A DNA stretch of 22,503 nt from Coptodactyla brooksi. Its lineage: Eukaryota; Arthropoda; Insecta; Coleoptera; Scarabaeidae. The notes beneath the pieces were generated by a model. It had not been told where the DNA came from. It made no database searches and worked only from the letters and a program-made list of their open reading frames with translations. The translations under genes were made by a program, and so were the position numbers. Below are positions 10,600 to 18,930 of the stretch, in pieces; within the stretch, counting starts at the first letter, position 1; every line of letters starts with the position of its first letter. The stretch is taken from the NCBI GenBank assembly GCA_033557675.1, contig JAWQRM010000459.1:1-22503 (forward strand), given 5' to 3'.

Positions 10600-11065
10600 T
10601 GAAATATTATTCGGGTGCGTTTTGAATAACTGTTACAATAGTAAAATTTTATCCACGAAGAAAATTTTCCATTGATCTAAGGAAATGCTAATTCGATGGT
10701 GCAGCATCAGCACAATACAGCGGGTGAGGCAGTTCTGCTCAACCTCCAAACAATTAGGTTTGTAAGTCAAAGTATCGAATGTTTTAACTGCGTGATTCTG
10801 ATACTGTGAGGTCTTGTATTATCATGTTGTAGAATACCATCATTTTGATTTTTCAATCCTGAACGTTTTTGAATCAAAGCCCTAATTAATCGATCAGCTT
10901 GAGCACCTTCTGAGTATCCAGCATTTATGGTTTTATTAGGTTTCAGAATCTTAAGTCCATTTTTCATTCTCAGTTATAATTTGTTGTAAAAAGAACATCT
11001 GCCTAACTTAGACAAAATAGCACTGCAGATTGTTACATGTTGCATTTTGTTTTCAACTGACAGTT
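10600..11065 (-). pseudogene. Dead mariner transposase, internally deleted
   Basis: Reading the minus strand from about 11035 gives VTICSAILSKLGRC, then TENEKW in a shifted frame (normally TGDEKW, first catalytic Asp), then KPNKTINA, RALIQKRSGLKNQN and HDNTRPHS, which holds the second Asp, all in the 10967-10767 frame. After another frameshift comes LPHPLYCADAAPSN-stop-HFLRSMENFLRG, matching LPHPPYSPDLAPSDYHLFRSMQN. The first and third catalytic Asp of the mariner D,D34D triad are both replaced by Asn, and the Tyr after the third is a stop. About 50 residues normally lying between the first Asp block and KPxxTIN are missing. Terminal inverted repeats were not identified. Frame and motif order make the family call firm; coordinates are approximate. 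Confidence 0.85.
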
Positions 11066-11075
11066 AATGTAGTAG

Positions 11076-11111
11076 CAAAGTGAAGGAATGTACTTACATG
11101 CCTTCACTTTG
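11076..11111. repeat. Near-perfect 36-nt palindrome
   Basis: The arms caaagtgaagg (11076-11086) and ccttcactttg (11101-11111) pair perfectly. After one mismatch, ATGTA and TACAT also pair, leaving a 2-nt centre. It sits just 5' of the recognisable mariner segment. Confidence 0.85.
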
Positions 11112-11934
11112 CCCTTTGTTCAGTTACTTTAAACGCCATTTTATTGTGGACCACGAAGTTTTAACCTTTGTAACTAATTCCTGAATGGTTTGTCTTCCAG
11201 ATTTTATACCGTTGAAAGATTGAAATTAATATTCTTAAATTTTTCAAACCAATGCTCTCGTATTCTGGTATCCAAGGCAGCGGGATAAACAGAATTAATG
11301 ACATTTGTGACGTCAGCAGTATTGTTATGTTTTTGAAACTCAAAAGGCATCAAATGACTAATGGATCTTACCTATATTAGATTTGGTAGACAGATTTAAC
11401 CGACTAAAAAAATAAAACAAAATAAAAATAAAACAAACAAAATATAATAATTGAATAAATAAATAGAACTTTATACTAAATAAAGTAGGCAAGTGATCTG
11501 AACTAAGATGACAAAATTAGGGCATTAACCAGTATGGGTGATTGCCTACATCTTATTTTGTAAATTATTGTTTTATTAACATTATTTACTACTGCTGTTG
11601 TTCTTATACATTTATCTATTGTCCTATTATCTATCCTCTGTTATCTTATAGATTGTAAATATTCTCGGGGTAATAAAAACAACCTATAGATTGCTCTTAC
11701 ATTTTCATATGGCTTACTTAATTTTTTACAGTTTAACATTAAGCACAATAAATATGAAGAAATGTCACTGCAATATAAGTTATGTTACATTAAGTTATTG
11801 TGGATGGGTGATAATGATATTGAAATATTGAAAAAAATGACATTACTTATGTGGAGTAATTTTATTTTTAACCAATATTAAATACGTATCATCATAAATA
11901 ATAGCGAGGTGATTTCTATCTGATAAAGAAATAG
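11112..11934. other. AT-rich intergenic DNA between two transposon remnants
   Basis: No gene seen. The left end of the piggyBac-like element should lie here if still present, but no TTAACCC end matching its right terminus was found. Confidence 0.5.
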
Positions 11935-12345
11935 CAGAGAAAATGCTTTGCAAATCATACCAGTGATGATACCGACTATGAGAAATCCGAAGCAGACTAT
12001 GATCCTTCCGATAATGTGGTTACAAACACTGTGGTTCCTGTGCATTTAGTACAGTCAAAAAACAAAGCTATATTTTGGATGTGAGAACCTTTTCTCCAAA
12101 GTGGACGAGCATCTAGTCAAAATATAATAAAAATTACTCCTGGTCCATCTAGATATGTCATATCCAGAGTAAAGGATATTCTATCTGCCTTTCAAGTTAT
12201 CGTCAATCCTACACTTGAAAATATTGTGTTGAAAATGAGCAATATTGAAGGTCGGAGAGTGTATGGATACGATTGGGAAGATCTGGATAATATTACAATA
12301 CAAGCATATGTAGGATTATTGTTGTTCGCAATAATCCTACATTGA
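11935..12345 (+). pseudogene. piggyBac-like transposase, N-terminal fragment
   Basis: One frame runs from 11935 to a stop at 12343 with a single internal TGA near 12082. It starts with an acidic segment (SDDTDYEKSEADYDPSD), followed by TPGPSRYV, ENIVLKMSN, GRRVYGYDWEDLD and ITIQAYVGLLLFA. These match, in order, the acidic N-terminus and the start of the DDE-domain lead-in of piggyBac-type transposases (PGPTRYA, IVKYTNxEGRR, LKAFIGLLILAG). Homology stops exactly at 12330, and all catalytic Asp residues, which lie further downstream in intact proteins, are missing. The one stop and the truncation mean it cannot make an enzyme. Direction agrees with the right terminus at 12672. Confidence 0.82.
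12310..12340. repeat. 12-bp perfect snapback hairpin at the transposase breakpoint
   Basis: gtaggattattg (12310-12321), a 7-nt loop and caataatcctac (12329-12340) form a perfect inverted repeat. The left arm is coding (VGLL) piggyBac sequence; the right arm begins where homology ends. Confidence 0.85.
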
Positions 12346-12676
12346 AAGAATAATAAGTCTTTCTATAAGGTTCATATGGTGTGTTATTGTCATGAGTGTA
12401 AAGATTAGGCAGTAATTAGATGCACATCAGAATTTATTTGATATTCTCATTTGTTTTTAGATTTAGTGTTTGTAATATTTTTTATTATAATACATTTTAC
12501 TTTTGTTAGTAATAAGATTCCTTTTCATGGTTGTTTGCATTTATGTACTGCAATAAAATCACAATGTACTAATTTCGAGTTATTCTTGGCAATCATCCTG
12601 TGCCTGCATATATCGGGTCACTATGACCCGAAGGACTACAAGTGAATAGTAAAACTAAGGAGAACAGCAGGGTTAA
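12346..12676 (+). mobile_element. Right end of the piggyBac-like element with TTAA site
   Basis: The sequence agaacagcaggg ends at 12672 and is followed by TTAA (12673-12676), the target site used by piggyBac elements, whose ends carry CCC/GGG beside it. A subterminal inverted repeat, cgggtca-cta-tgacccg (12614-12630), is also typical. The 64-codon open frame at 12451-12645 is not a recognisable protein. Together with 11935-12345 this is an internally deleted element. Confidence 0.7.
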
Positions 12677-13277
12677 GGAATAATTTTAAGTTGTGCCCTA
12701 TAGTTTATTCCGCTATAAATAAGTATACTAAATTGAACTGGTGTATATACTACTCATACATTACTTGTGCATAAGGTGTTGCATACTTTTGGCGCACATG
12801 GTGTTTTTATCACACAATATCCAAATTTTCCTTTATATTTAGTTCTACTACAAAATATTATTAGTATTATTAAAGCGCATTCTAAATTTGTGCAGGTTTG
12901 CATTCTAATTATTATAAGTAGAAAGCTATTCGCAACATTAAACAGCTTTTCCCTTATAGTTTTGTTTTCATATTAACAGTTCAACTAATTCGCAACAGGG
13001 AAGTGTCAAACTAGATCTAGACCGTAGAAACTAAAATCCGGTTACAAAGTCAACCGAGAAAAGCAAAACCCACCCAAATACCAACCCTTCGATGACTTAT
13101 GAATACCAAAGCGTGTCCTTGTTCGACATCAATGTCACGGTTACTTCTTCGGCATTGCCATCACGTATCAGAACACAATATGGAGTCGTCACCAAATACA
13201 AATTTAAAATCTAGTACGGAACTTCTGTGAATGTGAGCGTTTCATTTGCCACCACTTGTTTTCATTTTTGGCGAAGC
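12677..13277. other. Intergenic DNA upstream of Osiris gene 2
   Basis: No gene seen. From about 13050 the sequence becomes more balanced in composition and non-repetitive, consistent with a promoter-proximal regulatory region for gene 2. No specific binding site is claimed. Confidence 0.45.
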
Positions 13278-13340
13278 AATAAAAAGCTTGACTGTATCGG
13301 TTTACTCATTAGTCGCTTCCCCAGTGTCACACAATCAGTA
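13278..13340 (+). promoter_or_regulatory. Weak candidate core promoter of Osiris gene 2
   Basis: An AATAAAAA string (13278-13285) lies about 29 bp before a TCATTA initiator-like site (13306-13311). A second initiator, TCAGTA, lies at 13335-13340, 16 bp before the start codon. Which is used cannot be decided by eye. Either excludes the upstream in-frame ATG at 13227 from the transcript, which is why 13353 is chosen as the start. Confidence 0.4.
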
Positions 13341-13352
13341 TTAGTTTTAGTC

Positions 13353-14143
13353 ATGGTTTCAAGATTGATTTTCATCTTGATCTTGGGCGCGTTCGGCACG
13401 AGCGATGGATCGCCAACTCTTTTCAGCGGTGCTTCTTTGTTTGGAAACACAATTGAAGAGATGAGATCTTTGTGTAATAACCAAGACGTGGTTTCTTGTA
13501 TAAAATACAAGGCGATGTCTTTCATGGAGAACATTTTTCAAAAAGATAGTTACAAGGTAACAGCAGAATTAAGAAATATTTGAAGTTAACCCAGTTTCCT
13601 CAGCTTTCAGATCACGTGGTCATCAACAGGAACACGTACAGATCCAACGAGATAGAAGCCAGAAGTTCTTCTTTCGAGGAAAAACTTCAGAATTACATCA
13701 AATCTCACGATGTCACTTTCGATCTTCCTCTAGTCAACTCTAAGGTAACCCTCGACGGAAGAAACCTGGACGAAGACGAGCTTAACCTCAAATTATCATT
13801 CTCCAACTCGAATGAGGTCCAAGCAAGAAAATCGAAGCTAAAGAAAATATTCATTCCAATTCTCGTTTTCATTCTCTTGAAAGCCATGACGGTTATTCCG
13901 TTGGTTCTGGGAGTGTTAGGATTGAAGGCCTGGAACGCCCTTCAGTTATCTTTCTTCTCTTTCGTAGTTTCGGTAGCGATGGCCGTTTTTCAGCTGTGCA
14001 AAAAACTGGCTTCTGATCATGTTGCTGCCCCGCAGATTTCCGCGCATGGAGCATGGGATGGGTATGCGGCGAGATCAATGGATGTGGAAAACAACGATGC
14101 TGCAACCAATGCTCAAAGCATGGCTTACTCTGCTTACCAATGA
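13353..14143 (+). CDS. Osiris family protein (DUF1676), gene 2, two exons
   Basis: Exon 1 is 13353-13556 and exon 2 is 13604-14143. The phase-0 intron is only 47 bp (gtaaca...tttcctcag). The acceptor is supported because exon 2 begins LSDHVVINRNTYR, aligning with LSEYLDIRKNNYH at the exon 2 start of gene 3. The product is 247 aa. Residues 1-19 are a signal peptide, and C41 and C49 form the C-x7-C pair. FEEKLQNYIKSHD (92-104) and DGRNLDEDELNLKL (119-132) are conserved with gene 3. A basic ARKSKLKK stretch leads into a long hydrophobic segment (about 149-175). WNALQLSFFSF follows, then a second hydrophobic segment to LCKK (about 202). The tail has AHGAWDGYAARS and AQSMAYSAY (238-246), the family AQxLAY motif. 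The role is presumably membrane-associated secretion or cuticle formation in epidermis. It resembles the Osi6/Osi7 subgroup as I remember it; orthology is unproven. Confidence 0.93.
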
Positions 14144-14185
14144 TTTTTAGGAAATATTTGAAATTATTTATTGAAATTGATTGTG

Positions 14186-14191
14186 AATAAA
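14186..14191 (+). terminator. Polyadenylation signal of Osiris gene 2
   Basis: AATAAA lies 42 bp after the TGA stop, in a T-rich 3' UTR. Confidence 0.75.
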
Positions 14192-14497
14192 TGTGTTCTG
14201 TGTAGAAATCAATTGTGCATTATTATATTATTACGTTAGGTATAAAACCTGTTGATGTTTTAATGTTGTTGTTAATTATAAAACATTGATATATATTGAC
14301 AGAAAGCTGTCCAATATAAAACGAAATATCAGGATAATCTTCTGCTGAATTTAAACGTTTGTTTAACAATTACATTTTTCATATTTTACCATGTAATTGC
14401 TAATAATGATTGGCTTTCAATTAAACCACAGAAAGTAAATCAAATAAATTCTTTAAATATTTGCTGTAAAAACATTCGTTAGACTGCAATGTATGTG

Positions 14498-14849
14498 GAT
14501 TTTTTCAAAAGGGATCTTTTCTAGGTTTGCAAATAGTGCGATTTGATCTTGAAACGTTTAATTACTATTAAATGAAGTTAGGTGCATATTTCATTACAAA
14601 TAATTATATTGTCCCACATATCTTTCTCTTATGCTTCTTAATATGTTTTCATGTTTCAGCAGATGATTTCAGATTCGTGTAATATAATAAGAAATTTTGT
14701 TATTTCATTTAGCTAAATATTTGAGGTAGAAATGGATCTAGACAGGATGAAATTTAAATTTTAATTTCTCTACTTATTATTCTACTTATTCTACTTATCA
14801 TTATATATCTACTTATTATTTATTCAATTATTGTAGCACATTATAATTG
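14498..14849. repeat. Segmental duplication, copy A
   Basis: It is near-identical over its length to 17209-17511, with scattered substitutions. It carries about 50 extra bases made of ctacttatt-type units (about 14770-14825), so the two copies differ mainly by expansion or loss of this simple repeat. No coding content is seen. Confidence 0.9.
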
Positions 14850-15057
14850 AGCATAACCAAGACAATTTTGTGGATGAATATACAGGATGTAATAGAACAG
14901 TATGGCTAAACTTTAGGAACGCATTCTACAATCCAAAATAAGACAAAAATTGGTAATAATTTTCCTTGATGAAAAGATATGGTGCGACAAGTTGTCGTCT
15001 GACGTATCCAAAGCTTTAGTTTTTATTGTGTGGATAATTCAAAAATAGGAAAGTAGT

Positions 15058-15210
15058 GTCACAATGTTTACTTTACTAATTGCAGAATGTGCCACCAGCT
15101 GGATTTTTTATGGAGCATTATGAAACACTGCTTTATATAGCACAGCTGGATTTTTTATGGAGCATTTTTTATGGAGTACTGGAAAGGACTATTAAAAATA
15201 AGGCAGTCTA
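15058..15210. repeat. Dispersed duplication with internal direct repeat, copy 1
   Basis: The ends match 16414-16490 (cagaatgtgccaycagctgg; ggactatyaaaaataagg). This copy is longer by about 75-80 bp and contains cagctggattttttatgg twice (15096 and 15143, each followed by agcatt), as expected of local duplication after the copies separated. A third partial unit ends in atggagtact. Confidence 0.85.
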
Positions 15211-15228
15211 CCATCAGTTTGTTTACTG

Positions 15229-15236
<8 letters not shown>

Positions 15237-15268
<32 letters not shown>

Positions 15269-15360
15269 CATCTCTAGAACACATGATATAAGTTTGTCAG
15301 TTACCTCAGGGAACAACCTATATATATATATATATATATATATTTCCATATATATATATA
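15237..15360. repeat. (TA)n microsatellite cluster
   Basis: Three TA arrays lie at 15237-15264, 15319-15343 and 15348-15360. The last is followed directly by cagggtgatttgcag. A TACAGGGTG string also occurs at 21633-21641, and it is a common terminal motif of dispersed insect repeats. Confidence 0.9.
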
Positions 15361-16028
15361 CAGGGTGATTTGCAGAAGAACCGACACAGAACAAAAGCAT
15401 GCAAGGAAAGCTAATATATGATGATTTAACCCAACTTAACTCTATACCAAGTTGTACCTCTGAGAAGCTACAAACCGTAAAGTGAGGTTAAAAATTTTAA
15501 AAGTGATTAATATCGCAATAATACTCTAACTTAGGAAACCCAAATTTGGAAGACGTTCTGAGTGTACTAAGAGAATTTGTCTTTTTGCATATAGAGGTCA
15601 GTTAAAGAATCTTAGAAAGTTGATTAGGATAATGCACTCATAAATTACAACAGAAGTTTTTAGCCTGTGGGTGAATTTAATAAATTGTTATTCTATTTTA
15701 TGGGGAATTTAATTTTAAAACTTTTTTACTTATGTTATTTTTTAAAATACTTTGTCCTTTACAAGAAAAACGCGAAGTACTAAAGATACGTATTTTATCC
15801 ATGTTACCTAAAATGTTTGAAAATTCAGCAGTTGGCTATGAAATTATACGTCAAACTTGATCATCAAGTACTAAAGTTATTTGATTTTCGTAATTCTTTA
15901 CTGATTATTTTGAAATGGCCGGAAAAATTTCGGAAATTTTTAAAGTCAATATTTTCACCCTGCAACTAGACATGATCCCTTAACCTGAAATGATCTTTTC
16001 TTTTTGAATACGAGCACATTTTTTATTA
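15361..16028. other. AT-rich intergenic DNA, no gene seen
   Basis: This may be the body of a dispersed repeat that begins with the TACAGGGTG motif at about 15359. No coding content was recognised and no far end was identified. Confidence 0.4.
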
Positions 16029-16292
16029 TCAACATTCGTAAAATACTACACATTCAACAGCCCCAATTAGAAATGCAACAAAAGAATATGGTATACATCG
16101 CCAAGTTTGTAAATTTTGTAAAACAAGCAAAAAATGATAATCAGCGACAGTTATGAGGACAAACCATAAAATCATTATATTACTACTTGTGATTAAAAGT
16201 ATTAATCTTTCAGAACTTGGCCCCACTCCAGTATGATTCGGATTAACACCTGCAATATTTACCGCAATTAGGACTGCTATCTTCATTTTCAA
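16029..16292 (-). CDS. Unassigned hydrophobic open frame, possible exon
   Basis: An 87-codon minus-strand frame would encode three or four hydrophobic segments (roughly residues 4-14, 29-50, 51-60 and 69-86) with a short polar loop, NPNHTGVGPSSER. The regular loop and membrane spacing looks more protein-like than the other stray frames. An AATATTGCAG on the minus strand before GTGTTAATCC could be a splice acceptor, making 16029-16255 a last exon. No family is recognised, and no promoter or upstream exon was found. It could equally be chance or an old pseudogene. Confidence 0.2.
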   Translation of the reverse strand: MKMKIAVLIAVNIAGVNPNHTGVGPSSERLILLITSSNIMILWFVLITVADYHFLLVLQNLQTWRCIPYSFVAFLIGAVECVVFYEC

Positions 16293-16413
16293 TATTCTAA
16301 AAGATCTGATTTCATAACCTTTTTAATAATTCTTGATTTTCATTTAGTAGATAACTGAAAAACAGAAAACTGAATGAACATACATAAAAAAGAAAAAGTA
16401 TGATTTAATTAGA

Positions 16414-16490
16414 GTCACAATGTTTACTCCACTAATTGCAGAATGTGCCATCAGCTGGAGTACTGCAAAGGACTATCAAAAATAAGGAAG
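16414..16490. repeat. Dispersed duplication, copy 2 (short form)
   Basis: This is the short counterpart of 15058-15210, sharing both ends but lacking the internal repeated insertion. Confidence 0.85.
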
Positions 16491-16727
16491 ACCGTTATAT
16501 AACCATTATCATCATATCAGTTGTTGGTATGATTAGCAACTGATTTGATCTGTACTGTAACCACTTCAAATTCCAAAAATTCATTTTATTTAGAATTTAA
16601 AATACTTTTGAAACTGAAAACAAGACGATTTAATTTCAAAAACAAAAGATAATCTCATTTCCGGATAAAGCGTTTTACTTTATTCTTATATACTTATTAT
16701 ACTACATATAGTAGGTATATATATAGG

Positions 16728-16756
16728 TATATATATATATATATATATATATATTA
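16728..16756. repeat. (TA)n microsatellite
   Basis: A perfect alternating TA run, preceded by interrupted tatatag/taggtatat units from about 16689. Confidence 0.9.
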
Positions 16757-17061
16757 AGGAAGAATATACATACTTACAAACTTACCTGTTTACATGTGGA
16801 AAACACATCTAGTGTTTTCGTTATGTAAATAGGAGAGAATAGATTTTGAATGGATTTCAAATGTTTTCCATTCGGTTTTCAACCTACATTAATTTGTTAT
16901 CACCTAAGTGACATAAAACAATCAAAAACCGCATCAAAAAAGGTTTGATGTGAAAAATTTTGAATTTCTTTTCATAATTTTCAATTTTGTGCATCTCAAA
17001 ATGTTAACAAGTTGTCAAATATGATGTGGACATGGTCTGTCACATCCCTAAAAATTTCAGG

Positions 17062-17171
17062 GTTATTCGATAAGATTGAAAGAACGTATGATGGAAAAAT
17101 CAAAAAACAATATATTTATGGCCAGTACTATATTCAAATTCGAATCTCGATTGTTGAAAAATACGGAAAAA

Positions 17172-17207
<36 letters not shown>
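17062..17207. repeat. 112-bp repeat unit with TA tail, copy 1
   Basis: 17062-17173 is almost identical to 17511-17622. Both copies are followed by a TA array (here 17178-17207). The shared gttattcgataagattg start and the microsatellite tail suggest a repeat with a defined head and a TA tail. The open frames 17012-17257 and 17076-17282 are read through this repeat and are not genes. Confidence 0.88.
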
Positions 17208-17208
<1 letters not shown>

Positions 17209-17211
<3 letters not shown>

Positions 17212-17511
17212 TTTTTCAAAAGGGATCTTCTCCAGGTTTGCAAATAGTGCGATTTGATCTTGAAACGTTTAGTTACTGTTAAATGAAGTTAGGTGCGTAT
17301 TTCATTACAAATAATTATATTGTACCACATATCTTTCTCTTATGCTTCTTAATATGTTTTCATGTTTCAGCAGATGATTGCAGATTCGTGTAATATAATA
17401 AGAAATTTCGTTATTTCATTTAGGTAAATATTTGAGGTAGAAATGGATCTAGGCAGGATGAAATTTAAATTTTAATTTCTCTACTTCAATTATTGTAGCA
17501 CATTATAATTG
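17209..17511. repeat. Segmental duplication, copy B
   Basis: This is the 303-bp counterpart of 14498-14849, lacking most of the ctacttatt expansion. It is sandwiched exactly between the two 112-bp units. Confidence 0.9.
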
Positions 17512-17621
17512 TTATTCGATAAGATTGAAAGAACGTATGATGGAAAAATCAAAAAACAATATATTTACGGCCAGTACTATATTCAAATTCGAATCTCGAT
17601 TGTTGAAAAATACGGAAAAAT

Positions 17622-17658
<37 letters not shown>
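17511..17658. repeat. 112-bp repeat unit with TA tail, copy 2
   Basis: 17511-17622 repeats 17062-17173 with very few differences, and the TA array is 17625-17658. Confidence 0.88.
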
Positions 17659-17661
<3 letters not shown>

Positions 17662-17664
17662 ATT

Positions 17665-17735
17665 ATCTTAATATTTAGTTATAGTTAGTCAACGTAAATT
17701 TATTACATTGACTAACTATAACCAAATATTAAGAT
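17665..17735. repeat. 71-nt hairpin with a 28-bp stem
   Basis: The left arm (17665-17692) and right arm (17708-17735) pair at 27 of 28 positions around a 15-nt loop. The single exception would be a G-U wobble if the minus strand is transcribed. It starts seven bases after a TA array. The size is in the range of an animal pre-miRNA, but near-perfect pairing is also what a recent palindromic mobile repeat gives. No evidence of expression. Confidence 0.85.
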
Positions 17736-18598
17736 ATTTAGGTGTATTAGGCAACCCAAACAATGTTTTAAATATAGCAGTTTGAATGTAATGAAGTATG
17801 TAACATTCAGAAATTCATAATGAGAAAACTTTTACTACGAGACCAGATTTGGTGTTTAATTTAGCTCTAATTAATAATTTCGACAAAATTAGTAATGTTT
17901 CTACAATGTTGTGTAACTTGAAAACTGAAAATTGATATATCTTAAGCTCGATATATAATGTGTTGACTGATGACTGAGTGATCTTTCATTACTCTTTTAA
18001 AAAATTTGCATTAAATTTTATAACGAAAAGGTTACTGCCCTAACGCACCTTAACCAACAAGTTTTTAAAAATTAAACACTTGTGTGGACTTCTCTGATAA
18101 GTCTCCATCAGAAGTTTTACTAAAATATGTTAATGGGAAAACATTTATTTTATGAAAACATACATTTTTCATGTCAATTAAGCAAACATGCATATTAAAA
18201 TATAAATTTATCAAAAGGAAAATCAATTGCCAAAATCTAAGTCATATTACTAAGAAATAAGGCACTTTAATGAAAACAAATTAAAACCGATTCTGTAGTC
18301 AAATTGTATTGATACTGTATACAGTATATTTTGCGAAGAAATGTTATTTAAAAAATGAAGATGATACAATATTTTAGTGAAAGTTTTAATCTATTGATTA
18401 TTGCAAAACTTTTCACGCTTATTATTCATTGTGTATTGATCCAGATTCCTTTAAGATACAGTTTCCCCGCAGCACGTTACATCACCTCTAAACACATCTT
18501 TTAAAAACTTAAATTTGACACAAAAGAAACGAGATGCTAATAACGAAAAATTACTTTATCATGATATGTCAATACAATCGCTCAGAGTTTCAAAATAA

Positions 18599-18601
<3 letters not shown>
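17736..18601. other. AT-rich intergenic DNA, no gene seen
   Basis: No coding or RNA gene. A short palindrome, actgtatacagt, lies near 18314-18325. Confidence 0.55.

Positions 18602-18641
<40 letters not shown>
18602..18641. repeat. (TA)n microsatellite
   Basis: About 40 bp of perfect alternating AT/TA, followed by imperfect tatata/tatgta units to about 18690. It lies some 230 bp upstream of the gene 3 promoter and explains the minus-strand open frame at 18641-18844. Confidence 0.9.
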
Positions 18642-18649
<8 letters not shown>

Positions 18650-18871
18650 AATATGTGTAATATATTTATATAAATATGTATATGTATATATGTAATTACA
18701 ATTTAGACCAACAAACTTTTCGATCAAACATACATACCATACAAAATTGTTAATTCGCACGACGGCTACATACAAAATATCCGCTATGTACTGTATCCTA
18801 TCAGTCGTTCTACTATAGCCAAATATGTTCAGTAAAACTAGCACACACTACCACTTTCAGTGGGGCTTTTA

Positions 18872-18908
18872 CATAAATACTTCCTACTATCGCCGAAAAT
18901 ACACAGTT
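18872..18908 (+). promoter_or_regulatory. Candidate core promoter of Osiris gene 3
   Basis: CATAAATA (18872-18879) lies about 31 bp before the A of ACAGTT (18903-18908), one mismatch from the TCAGTT initiator. This would give a 5' UTR of about 26 nt, like gene 1. Confidence 0.55.
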
Positions 18909-18930
18909 GTCAACCACCTTGCGAACAGCA

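Noticed and set aside
12451..12645. 64-codon open frame as a piggyBac C-terminus
   Set aside because: No Cys-rich C-terminal zinc motif or DDE block can be read; it lies in the terminal non-coding part of the element.
13227..13352. Upstream in-frame ATG as the start of Osiris gene 2
   Set aside because: It would put about 42 non-signal residues before a good signal peptide and lies upstream of both candidate initiators.
15080..15265. 61-codon open frame ending in IYIYIYI
   Set aside because: It is composed of the duplicated tttttatggagc repeat and a TA array.
17012..17282. Two overlapping open frames encoding an alternating IYIYIY run
   Set aside because: They read through a (TA)n microsatellite and duplicated non-coding repeats.
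17971..18000. ACTGATGACTGAG near 17976 as another hammerhead core
   Set aside because: No GAAA with following stem III and cleavage triplet at a usable distance.
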